From the NCBI GenBank assembly GCA_902489775.1, contig CABUBH010000009.1:1-54694 (forward strand): a DNA stretch of 54,694 bases. Direction: 5' to 3'. The DNA is from an uncultured Collinsella sp. GTDB taxonomy: Bacteria; Actinomycetota; Coriobacteriia; Coriobacteriales; Coriobacteriaceae. Under the pieces are notes generated by a model that was given only the letters and a program-made list of their open reading frames with translations, was not told where the DNA came from and did no database searches. Shown here piece by piece: positions 47,887 to 54,694 of this stretch. A program made the translations under genes and the position numbers. The first letter of the stretch is position 1. The number at the start of each line of letters is the position of its first letter.

Positions 47887-48282
47887 ATGTCGGAAGCAAC
47901 TAGGACTCGCACGCATGCGCCCGAGGTTAGGCAGCGCGCCGTCGAGATCCTCCAAGAGGGGGTCGGTCATCGCGCCCTCGCCGCGGAGCTTGGCATTCCC
48001 CAGGCCACGGCTCGTCAGTGGGCCCGCGCGTATGCCGTGGGCGGTGCCGACGCCGTTCTCAATGCCGGTTCGCATCATCGCACCTATTCGTACGACGTAA
48101 AGCTCGCTGTGGTTAAGGACCGTCTGGAAAACGGCTTGACGGTTCGCGAGGCCATGATTAAGCACAAGATTCCCAGCGAGTCTTCGGTCAAGGCTTGGTG
48201 CCGTCAGTACCGCGAGAGCGGTGAGTCCGCACTGGTCGATAAGCCGCGCGGTCGCAAGCCGCGCGTTAAAAAGACGGAATAG
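47887..48282 (+). CDS. Orphan double helix-turn-helix protein (IS3/IS150 OrfA-like)
   Basis: A 131-residue DNA-binding protein with two HTH units (about 12-50, ILQEGVGHRALAAELGIPQATARQWARAY; and about 65-105, LENGLTVREAMIKHKIPSESSVKAWCRQY) and a basic KPRGRKPRVKKTE tail. This is the build of OrfA in IS150-type elements. No OrfB integrase, frameshift signal or inverted repeat end follows; instead a clean terminator does. It looks like a domesticated or stranded OrfA, possibly a regulator. ATG 47887 or GTG 47878 could start it; neither has a strong ribosome site. The long AT-rich upstream region differs from the genome average. Confidence 0.7.
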   Translation: MSEATRTRTHAPEVRQRAVEILQEGVGHRALAAELGIPQATARQWARAYAVGGADAVLNAGSHHRTYSYDVKLAVVKDRLENGLTVREAMIKHKIPSESSVKAWCRQYRESGESALVDKPRGRKPRVKKTE

Positions 48283-48294
48283 CAAACGGGATGG

Positions 48295-48317
48295 TGCGCC
48301 CACAAGGGCGCATTTTT
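48295..48317 (+). terminator. Terminator after the HTH gene
   Basis: TGCGCCC (48295-48301) faces GGGCGCA (48306-48312), followed by TTTTT. Confidence 0.85.
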
Positions 48318-48512
48318 CTTGCCGCGCCAACTTTTTGGACCGGCGCGAGCCTGTCGGGACATCCTCCAAAGTGGCCAATAAACCGCGCGCAGTGGCCCGC
48401 GCGCCTGTCGCTGCGATAGGGGAGCGTCGCCCCACTGCTCCAAAGCGGACGTGCCCTTACCCCGTACGCCTAAAACTCCCCAGTTGACCGAAAACCTGCC
48501 GCCGCTACTCAT

Positions 48513-48539
48513 CAATTGAGCTATAACGTTAAACAATTG
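48513..48539. promoter_or_regulatory. CAATTG pair before the Ech operon
   Basis: Two CAATTG palindromes, 21 bases apart start to start, flank a TATAACGTTAAA core, 29 bases before the echA start. It might be a control site of the hydrogenase operon, but there is no comparison to support it. Confidence 0.3.
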
Positions 48540-48567
48540 CAGCGTTTTTGCATGGGGGAGTGATGGT

Positions 48568-51450
48568 ATGACGCTACTGTATTTCCTTACCCTGTTTCCG
48601 CTGGTACCGGCGCTGGGCATGCTGCTCGCGCGCGGTGACCGCGCCCGCGATGCGGTGGGGCTCATAGGTTCCGGCATCATTATGGCGGTGACAGTTGTAG
48701 TCGCCGTCATGTTTTTTGGCGCGGGCCCGCAGAGCTTTGAGGTTGCCCCCGGTACCTCGCATGTGCTCTCGATCATCAGCTCCGCCATCGATGTCATTCT
48801 GTGCGCCGTCATCCTGTACAACGCGCACAAATATAAGAGCGTGCTTACCACGGTGCTCGGCGTGGTACAGCTGGTGGGTTCGGTTGCCTTCGCTGCCATG
48901 ACGCTGCCCGCGGCCGAAGCCGTCACGGCGACGCCGCTCTACCTGGATTACATGAGCGTGATCATGGTCCTCGCCGTCGGCATTGTCGGCAGCCTAATCT
49001 GCGTGTATGCCCTGGGCTACATGAAGGACTTCCAGGCCCATGACGAGCACGAGGCTGCGCTGCGCGGGCAGACTGCGCCCGACCGACGCCCGCAGTTCCT
49101 GGCGCTTATGTTCCTGTTCCTCTCGGCCATGTTCGTCATCGTGACGAGCGACAACCTTGAGTGGTTGTTCTGCGGCTGGGAAATCACCACCGTGTGCTCG
49201 TTCCTTATGATTGGCTATACGCGCACGCCCGAGGCCATCAAGAACGCCTTCACCCAGATCATCCTCAACATGCTGGGCGGTATCGCGTTTTTGGCCGGCC
49301 TCATGTACCTGCACGTTAACGGTATGCCGCTGACCATCTCGGGTGTGATCGAGCTTTCCGGCGCCGGAACCGCGCAATCCGCGCTGCTGGTGATGCCGGT
49401 CATCCTGCTGTCGCTCGCCGCACTCACCAAGGCCGCACAGATGCCGTTCCATACCTGGCTGCTTGGCGCCATGGTCGCCCCCACGCCCACGAGCGCCCTG
49501 CTGCACTCGTCCACCATGGTCAAGGCCGGCGTGTTCCTGATGGTCAAGCTGAGCCCGCTCTATGCCATCTATCCCGTGACCGGGTTTATGGTCACGAGTG
49601 TGGGTGCCATCACGTTTTTGCTCGCTGCCCTCATGGCCATCTCGCAGAGCAACGCCAAGCGCGTGCTCGCGTACTCCACCATTTCCAACTTGGGCCTCAT
49701 CAGTGCCTGCCTGGGTGTCGGTGCGCCCGAGGCCGTATGGGCGGCCATCTTCCTGATCCTGTTCCACACGGTGGCCAAGTCGCTGCTGTTCCTGTGCGTG
49801 GGCACGGCCGAGCATCATATCGGCAGCCGCAATATCGAGGACATGGACGGTATGTTCAGCCGCATGCCGCACCTGACGCGTCTGATGATGCTGGGCATCA
49901 TGGGCATGTTTGTGGCGCCGTTTGGCATGCTCGTGTCCAAGTGGGGCGCCCTGGTGGCGTTTGCGCAGACCGGCAATGTGCTCATGATCATGGTGCTGGC
50001 CTTTGGCTCGGCCGCGACGTTTTACTTCTGGGGCAAGTGGCTTGCCAAGCTTTCGGGCGTCGACCCCACGGCTCAAAACGTTGAGGTCAATGTCCATAAG
50101 ACCGAATGGATGGCCCTCAACACCATCGCCGCGCTGCTGATTCTGTGCTGCGTGGCGTTCCCGGTTATCTCGAGCGGTCTGGTGTCGCCTTACTTGGCCA
50201 TGGTGTTTGGCCGCGTGCCGTACGTTATTGGCAAGGACGCCATGTACCTGATGGTGGTTATCGTGGCGTTTATCGCCGTGGTGCTGCTGACTTCATTCCG
50301 CGTGAGCAACAAACCGCACGTCAACGTGTACCTTTCGGGCGTGGGGACCGACAAATATCGCCATTTCCGCGGCTCGATGGGACACGAGGTGAAGGCCGAA
50401 AAGCGCAATTGGTACTCGGAGGACGCCCTTGGCGAGAAGCGTATTGGCCCCGCGGGTAGCGTCGTGTGCTGCAGCATTATCTTGTTTGCGCTGCTGTGTT
50501 GCGCGTGGATTGGGCCCGAGCGACTTGCCATGAGTGCGCCCTCGGTGCTGCGCGGCAAGTATTTTGAAGGTTCGGGCGTCGTGGGCATTTTTATTGGCAC
50601 CGTGGCATTTGCCTTACTGGCGCCGCTTGTAGGCGGCCTGATCGACGGCGTTGACCGCAAACTTTCGGCCCGCATGCAGGGCCGCGTGGGCCCGCGCCTG
50701 CTCCAGCCTTTCTACGATGTGGCCAAGCTGCTGCGCAAGGCCCCCGCCAGCGTAAACACCATGGACGATACCTACATGGCGTGCGCGCTCATCTTTACCG
50801 TGGTGGGCGGCGGCATCTTTGTGTCGGGTTCCAACACGCTGTTGTGCGCTTTTATGGTGACCCTCGCTGCGATCTTTGTGGTGTTGGCGTCCGCCTCGAC
50901 GCAAAGCCCGTTTGCCCAGGTCGGCGCCGACCGTGAGCTGCTGCAGGTCATGAGTTACGAGCCCGCCGTTTTGCTGATGAGCGTGGGCCTGTACCTTGCC
51001 ACCGACAGCTTCGATTCCATCGCCGTGACGGGGCAGTCGGCCCCCATCATCGTGTACAGCGCGCCCATTTTCCTCGCGCTGCTCGCGGTGCTCACCATCA
51101 AGCTGCGCAAGTCGCCGTTTGACCTTTCGTACTCGCATCACGCGCATCAGGAGATCGTCCAGGGCGTCGCCACCGAGATGAGCGGCGGCACGCTGGCCAA
51201 GATGACCCTTATGCACTGGTGCGAGACCGTGCTGTTTTTGATGTGGGTGGGCATGTTCTTTGTTTGGGACAACCCCGTGAGTTGGGTGGTCGCCCTGGTC
51301 GTGATGGCCGCGACGTACTTTGTCGAGGTGCTGATCGACAACACCTTCGCGCGCAGCACCTGGCGCAGCTGCTTTAAGCTCGGCTGGGGCGTAGCGCTGG
51401 TGTTTGGCCTGCTCAATCTTATGCCCATCCTCGTCGACGTATTTATTTAG
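48568..51450 (+). CDS. echAB: Fused EchA-EchB: ion-pumping and membrane-anchor subunits of Ech hydrogenase
   Basis: A 960-residue membrane protein. Residues 1 to about 665 are a NuoL/MrpA-like antiporter subunit (EchA), with NLEWLFCGWEITTVCSF, MPFHTWLLGAMVAPTPTSALLHSSTMVKAGVFL and KRVLAYSTISNLG, the helices with proton-channel Lys/Glu. From about 670 the chain is a NuoH-like subunit (EchB): RKLSARMQGRVGPRLLQPFYDVAKLL at about 697 and SPFDLSYSHHAHQEIVQGVATEMSGG. Normally these are two genes. GGGGGAG lies 7 bases before ATG 48568; ATG 48562 is also in frame. The EchC ribosome site begins in its stop codon. Confidence 0.9.
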   Translation: MTLLYFLTLFPLVPALGMLLARGDRARDAVGLIGSGIIMAVTVVVAVMFFGAGPQSFEVAPGTSHVLSIISSAIDVILCAVILYNAHKYKSVLTTVLGVVQLVGSVAFAAMTLPAAEAVTATPLYLDYMSVIMVLAVGIVGSLICVYALGYMKDFQAHDEHEAALRGQTAPDRRPQFLALMFLFLSAMFVIVTSDNLEWLFCGWEITTVCSFLMIGYTRTPEAIKNAFTQIILNMLGGIAFLAGLMYLHVNGMPLTISGVIELSGAGTAQSALLVMPVILLSLAALTKAAQMPFHTWLLGAMVAPTPTSALLHSSTMVKAGVFLMVKLSPLYAIYPVTGFMVTSVGAITFLLAALMAISQSNAKRVLAYSTISNLGLISACLGVGAPEAVWAAIFLILFHTVAKSLLFLCVGTAEHHIGSRNIEDMDGMFSRMPHLTRLMMLGIMGMFVAPFGMLVSKWGALVAFAQTGNVLMIMVLAFGSAATFYFWGKWLAKLSGVDPTAQNVEVNVHKTEWMALNTIAALLILCCVAFPVISSGLVSPYLAMVFGRVPYVIGKDAMYLMVVIVAFIAVVLLTSFRVSNKPHVNVYLSGVGTDKYRHFRGSMGHEVKAEKRNWYSEDALGEKRIGPAGSVVCCSIILFALLCCAWIGPERLAMSAPSVLRGKYFEGSGVVGIFIGTVAFALLAPLVGGLIDGVDRKLSARMQGRVGPRLLQPFYDVAKLLRKAPASVNTMDDTYMACALIFTVVGGGIFVSGSNTLLCAFMVTLAAIFVVLASASTQSPFAQVGADRELLQVMSYEPAVLLMSVGLYLATDSFDSIAVTGQSAPIIVYSAPIFLALLAVLTIKLRKSPFDLSYSHHAHQEIVQGVATEMSGGTLAKMTLMHWCETVLFLMWVGMFFVWDNPVSWVVALVVMAATYFVEVLIDNTFARSTWRSCFKLGWGVALVFGLLNLMPILVDVFI

Positions 51451-51462
51451 GAGGCGGCATCC

Positions 51463-52047
51463 ATGGATCATAAAATGTCGCGCTCGCCGTGGGTTATTCA
51501 TTACGACGGCTCGAGCTGCAACGGATGCGATATCGAGGTGCTGGCCTCGCTCACGCCGCTGTTCGATGCGGAGCGCTTTGGCGTGGTCAACACCGGCAAC
51601 CCCAAGCATGCGGACATCTTTTTGGTGACGGGGTCGGTCAATGCCCAGAACCTGCCCGTCGTGCGCCAGATCTACAACCAGATGCTCGAGCCCAAGTGCG
51701 TGGTGGCGTGCGGCATCTGCGCGTGCTCGGGCGGCGTATTCCGCGATGCCTACAACGTGATCGGAGGCGTGGACCGCGCGATTCCCGTGGACGTATACGC
51801 GCCCGGGTGCGCCATTCGTCCCGAGACGGTGATTGATGCCATCGTGGAGGCGTGCGGCATCCTGGATCAGAAGGAGGCCGTGATGCGTGCTGGCGGTGAC
51901 CCGCTTACCGTGGGCGGTGCTGCTACCTGGGATGGCGGCGTTGAGCTGGGCGAGGACGGGTTTGTGGCCGCGGCTGGGGCCGGCGACGCGCCCGCTGCTG
52001 GCGACGCACCTGCTGGGATGCCCGCAGCTGCAAAGGAGGCCGAGTAA
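51463..52047 (+). CDS. echC: EchC: NiFe hydrogenase small subunit (NuoB-like)
   Basis: A 194-residue electron-transfer subunit. Cys19 and Cys22 in SCNGCD, Cys in ACGICACSGG and Cys in APGCAIRPE are the ligands of the proximal [4Fe-4S] cluster. It docks on EchE at the membrane. AGGAGG starts in the echAB stop codon and sits 9 bases before ATG 51463. The core is about 145 residues; after it comes a Gly/Ala/Pro-rich tail (GAGDAPAAGDAPAGMPAAAK) not needed by the fold. Its stop overlaps the echD start by one base. Confidence 0.94.
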   Translation: MDHKMSRSPWVIHYDGSSCNGCDIEVLASLTPLFDAERFGVVNTGNPKHADIFLVTGSVNAQNLPVVRQIYNQMLEPKCVVACGICACSGGVFRDAYNVIGGVDRAIPVDVYAPGCAIRPETVIDAIVEACGILDQKEAVMRAGGDPLTVGGAATWDGGVELGEDGFVAAAGAGDAPAAGDAPAGMPAAAKEAE

Positions 52048-52766
52048 TGCAAAAGGCTATCTATACCATCGTCGGGATCGACGAGCTCCTGTCGCATGTC
52101 CAGGCGCTCAAGGGCGTCGGCGCGCGCTTTGTGCAAATGCACGCCGAGCGCAACGTCGACGACGGCACGTATCGCTTGGTCTATACGTTTATCAACGTTC
52201 GTGCTGCTCAGGAGCATATCGCGCGGGACGGAAACTATGCGATTGAGAACCTGGTAGTCGAGGGTATCGATCAGTATCAGGAGATTCCGTCCATCAGCTC
52301 GTACTATCCGGCGGTGTTCCCGTTTGAGAACGAGGCGCACGACCTGTTTGGTCTTGCCATTACCGACATGCAGCTCGACTTTAAGGGCTTTTTCTACCAG
52401 GTCTCAACGGCTGAGCCCATGAGCGTTATCACGCCCGAGGTGAAGGCTGCGCGCGAGAAGGCCATGAAGGTCCGTGCCGCTGCCGAGGCCAAGGCGCGCA
52501 AGGCCGCGGCCGAGAAGGCCGCCGCTGCCACGGCCGCTGCGGGGGAGGGCGCTGCGGGTGTCGGCGATGTTGCGGGCGCTGCCGTCGCCCAGCCCGCTGC
52601 GGCTGCCGGCTCCGATGCTCAGCATGACGAGGCTGTTGCGAAGGCCGCGCTCAAGGCTGCCGAGATGGAGGCAAAGCTCGCTGCCATGGATCCCGAGAAA
52701 GCGGCCAAGGTCCGCGCGGCGCTTGCCGCCAAGGCTGCCCGCGACAAGCAGAAAAAGGAGGCGTAA
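52047..52766 (+). CDS. echD: EchD: NuoC-like subunit with long Ala/Lys-rich C-terminal extension
   Basis: A 239-residue protein. Residues 1-125 follow the NuoC/EchD fold (YRLVYTFINV, then ISSYYPAVFPFENEAHDLFGLAI with the conserved E-x-H-D-L-F-G). The remaining about 115 residues are Ala/Lys/Glu-rich and look helical or coiled (AEAKARKAAAEKAAAATAAA, AEMEAKLAAMDPEKAAKVRA), almost doubling the protein relative to ordinary EchD. It connects EchC and EchE in the peripheral arm. The ATG overlaps the echC stop. The extension has no recognised domain. Confidence 0.9.
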   Translation: MQKAIYTIVGIDELLSHVQALKGVGARFVQMHAERNVDDGTYRLVYTFINVRAAQEHIARDGNYAIENLVVEGIDQYQEIPSISSYYPAVFPFENEAHDLFGLAITDMQLDFKGFFYQVSTAEPMSVITPEVKAAREKAMKVRAAAEAKARKAAAEKAAAATAAAGEGAAGVGDVAGAAVAQPAAAAGSDAQHDEAVAKAALKAAEMEAKLAAMDPEKAAKVRAALAAKAARDKQKKEA

Positions 52767-52771
52767 GGTCC

Positions 52772-53860
52772 ATGGCACATCGCTCCGTTATTCCGTTTGG
52801 CCCGCAGCACCCGGTGCTGCCCGAGCCGCTTCATCTGGACCTGGTGATCGAGGACGACCGCGTTATCGAGGCGATTCCGCAGATCGGCTTTGTACACCGC
52901 GGGCTCGAGAAACTCACCGAAAAGCGCGACATGCATCAGTTTGGCTACATCGCCGAGCGCATTTGCGGCATCTGCGCCGTGGGCCACAGCTGCGGCTATG
53001 CCAGCGCCTGCGAGCGCATGCTCGATATCGAGGTGCCCGGCCGCGTGCAGTATATCCGCACCATTCTGCATGAGCTTTCGCGCATTCACTCGCACCTGCT
53101 GTGGCTGGGCCTGCTCGCCGATGCCTTTGGCTTCGAGGCGCTGTTCTATCGTTCGTGGACGCTGCGCGAGCAGATTCTCAAGATCTTCGAGAGCACTTGC
53201 GGCGGCCGAGTGATCCTTTCGGTTAACGAGATTGGCGGCCTTAAGCACGATATTGAGGACTCTGAGCTGGCGGGTATTGTGCAGACGCTCGATGCCATGC
53301 GTCCCGACTACGAGGCCCTGGTGCATACGTTTTTGGACGACAACAGCTGCGGCGAGCGCCTGCATGGCGTGGGTGTGATCAGCAAGAAGGACGCGCTTGA
53401 TCTGTCGATGGTCGGCCCGTTCGGTCGCGCCTCGGGCGTGGACTACGACGTGCGCATGTTTGGCGACGGTGCCTATGCGGATCTGGCCGCGTTTGAGCCT
53501 ATCGTTGCTAGCGATGGCGACTGCTATGCCCGCTGCCAGGTGCGTTGTGCCGAGGTCACACAGGCCATGGACATCATCAAGGAGCTTGTCGGCAAGATTC
53601 CGCACGACGGAATCGGCGGGCGCACCAAGCTCACGCCGGCCGACGGCGCGCGCGGTGAGGTTGTGATTGAGCAGCCGCGCGGCGAGGCGTATTACTATGT
53701 GCGCGGTAACGGCACCAAGAACCTGGACCGTTTCCGCGTGCGCACGCCGACGTCGCAAAACCTGGCGGGTCTGACGCATGCGCTGCAGGGCGTGCTCCTG
53801 GCCAACGTGCCCATGATTATCCTGACCATCGACCCCTGCATTAGCTGCACGGAAAGGTAG
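52772..53860 (+). CDS. echE: EchE: NiFe hydrogenase large subunit
   Basis: A 362-residue catalytic subunit making or oxidising H2. The nickel ligands are all present: Cys65 and Cys68 in RICGICAVGH, and Cys356 and Cys359 in DPCISCTER, so it is a true hydrogenase rather than a complex I subunit. The protein ends three residues after the last Cys, so there is no C-terminal peptide for a maturation protease to remove, as described for some Ech/CooH-type enzymes. AAAAAGGAGG at the end of echD provides the ribosome site. No hyp maturation genes are in the window. Confidence 0.96.
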   Translation: MAHRSVIPFGPQHPVLPEPLHLDLVIEDDRVIEAIPQIGFVHRGLEKLTEKRDMHQFGYIAERICGICAVGHSCGYASACERMLDIEVPGRVQYIRTILHELSRIHSHLLWLGLLADAFGFEALFYRSWTLREQILKIFESTCGGRVILSVNEIGGLKHDIEDSELAGIVQTLDAMRPDYEALVHTFLDDNSCGERLHGVGVISKKDALDLSMVGPFGRASGVDYDVRMFGDGAYADLAAFEPIVASDGDCYARCQVRCAEVTQAMDIIKELVGKIPHDGIGGRTKLTPADGARGEVVIEQPRGEAYYYVRGNGTKNLDRFRVRTPTSQNLAGLTHALQGVLLANVPMIILTIDPCISCTER

Positions 53861-53867
53861 GCGCGGC

Positions 53868-54209
53868 ATGAGTTTGCTGACATTTGCCAAGACGGCCTTG
53901 GGCTCTATGGTCAAGCAGCCGGTCACAGTGTGCTATCCGCAGGAGAAGCTGGCGGCGCCCGAGCGTCTGCGCGGGCATATCGTTAACGACATGGACGTGT
54001 GCATCTGCTGCGGCATGTGCGCGCGCCGTTGCCCGGCGGGCGCGCTCGCGGTCGATCGCAAGGGTGGAACGTGGTCGATCGACCCGTATGCCTGCGTGGT
54101 GTGTGGTGAGTGCATCGAGAGCTGCCCCAAGCACTGCCTGACTATGGACACCGCTCGTACTCCAGTTGCGGCGGACAAGACTCCCACGGTAGAAACTAAG
54201 TCGGAGTAG
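53868..54209 (+). CDS. echF: EchF: 2[4Fe-4S] ferredoxin-like subunit
   Basis: A 113-residue NuoI-like polyferredoxin passing electrons between soluble ferredoxin and EchC. Two cluster motifs are clear: CICCGMCARRCP and CVVCGECIESCP. The tail after residue 93 is short and polar. It starts 7 bases after echE and is last in the six-subunit set (A and B fused), giving the full order A-B-C-D-E-F. No formate dehydrogenase or further subunit gene follows before the repeats, which favours Ech over a formate hydrogenlyase. Confidence 0.95.
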   Translation: MSLLTFAKTALGSMVKQPVTVCYPQEKLAAPERLRGHIVNDMDVCICCGMCARRCPAGALAVDRKGGTWSIDPYACVVCGECIESCPKHCLTMDTARTPVAADKTPTVETKSE

Positions 54210-54230
54210 CATTGGTATAGAGCTGGAATA

Positions 54231-54262
54231 GGGGCCGGTGGGGGAAATGCCCCACCGGCCCC
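54231..54262. terminator. GC-rich hairpin after echF
   Basis: GGGGCCGGTGGGG (54231-54243) faces CCCCACCGGCCCC (54250-54262). A second small stem CCGCGC/GCGCGG follows. There is no T run, so termination would be weak or Rho-assisted. Confidence 0.6.
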
Positions 54263-54294
54263 GCGCTTAAACGCGCGGTTGGGCCGCCACGAAC

Positions 54295-54446
54295 AAAACT
54301 ATGCCGGATTACGGGGCTGGATAGCGAACCTCCGACCATACAGAAAATCGCAAAAACAAACCAGCAGGTAGATTGCTTGCCGTTTTTCAAAAAATGAAGG
54401 TATGGATGAGGGCCTCGACTTTAGCCCCGTAATCCGGCATAGTTTT
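54295..54446. repeat. Compound repeat, element 1 (152 bp), locus B
   Basis: AAAACTATGCCGGATTACGG faces CCGTAATCCGGCATAGTTTT. Compared with locus A, the T-to-A change in one arm is matched by the complementary change in the other, so pairing is kept. The inside is homologous in reverse orientation. Confidence 0.85.
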
Positions 54447-54473
54447 GAAATGACACCATATCCGTAACAGCCC

Positions 54474-54645
54474 TTGATCTCCCGTGGACAGAGGGAAACG
54501 GATCATTTTGGCCTCGCGAGGGCCGCCGCGTGACCCGTCTGCCACGAAATGGGTCTATCTACTACGTTTAGGCGGCAGTCCTCGACCACGGCAAGTAATG
54601 CGAAATGAAAGCCGCAGGTAGAACGCCTGCGGTTTTTCATTAGAG
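54474..54645. repeat. Compound repeat, element 2, half copy at locus B
   Basis: TTGATCTCC, GGAAACGGATCATTTTGGC, GCCACGAA, ATCTACTACGTTTA and the central hairpin CCGCAGGTAGAACGCCTGCGG appear in order, matching the minus strand of 37839-38126. The mirrored second half is not found by 54694. The rest of the window (54646-54694) has no gene. Confidence 0.75.
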
Positions 54646-54694
54646 GCTTTAGCCTGTGCGGGGCGCGCAGCGCGCCGCATCAGAAACCACCCGC

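Noticed and set aside
47887..48282. Active insertion sequence
   Set aside because: Only the OrfA-like part is present; no integrase, no terminal repeats and no frameshift site were found.
48568..54209. Formate hydrogenlyase or complex I operon
   Set aside because: EchE has all four nickel cysteines, so it is not complex I. No formate dehydrogenase or extra Hyf-type subunits are present, and the A-F order fits Ech.

Overview
The window looks like a stretch of a gut Coriobacteriia chromosome, most like Collinsella (Actinomycetota). This rests on high G+C, an MFS-LuxR fusion regulator of the kind common in Coriobacteriia, an Ech-type hydrogenase, and the overall gene repertoire; no 16S gene is present, so the genus is an inference. 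No prophage, plasmid functions, CRISPR array or complete insertion sequence was seen.

Layout. 1-7500: purine synthesis (purE, purF, purM-purN), interrupted by a class B-like sortase, a degenerate MoaE-like protein and a membrane protein on the other strand. 7500-13300: a lone PTS EIIA, a parvulin-type foldase, a YqeY protein and a complete polar amino-acid ABC importer. 13300-16900: a cytidylate-kinase-like protein, an AAA ATPase with a winged helix, and the MFS-LuxR regulator. 17000-26100: two cell-wall-anchored surface proteins (674 and 2208 aa) with almost identical LAxTG sorting signals. 26300-34200 (minus strand): NfnAB transhydrogenase, pth, a nuclease-like unknown, prs and glmU. 34300-37600: an ECF vitamin transporter (T, fused A1-A2, S). 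38100-42400: exonuclease III, a sirtuin, a fused folP-folK and a degenerate biotin-ligase-like gene. 42600-48300: a DUF4143 ATPase, coaX, initiator tRNA, an enoate-reductase-like flavoenzyme and an orphan IS3-OrfA-like HTH protein. 48568-54209: an Ech hydrogenase operon in which EchA and EchB are one polypeptide.

How the genes work together. The Ech complex should exchange electrons between ferredoxin and H2 while moving ions. NfnAB couples ferredoxin and NADH to NADPH, so both belong to the ferredoxin/H2 economy of an anaerobic fermenter. Prs makes the PRPP used by PurF. FolP-FolK leads to the folate cofactor used by PurN.

The most unusual content lies in the non-coding DNA. At least six families of palindromic repeats fill the intergenic spaces: hairpins carrying a constant GGGGACAG-type core with changing arms; 57-59 bp CTGTAACA palindromes; 41 bp palindromes around an ATPase gene; about 205 bp elements around a nuclease-like gene; and a compound 152 + 288 bp unit found at two loci. 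One further, 191 bp palindromic element sits in frame inside the fused ECF ATPase gene and supplies its inter-domain linker. No transposase for any of these is visible in the window.
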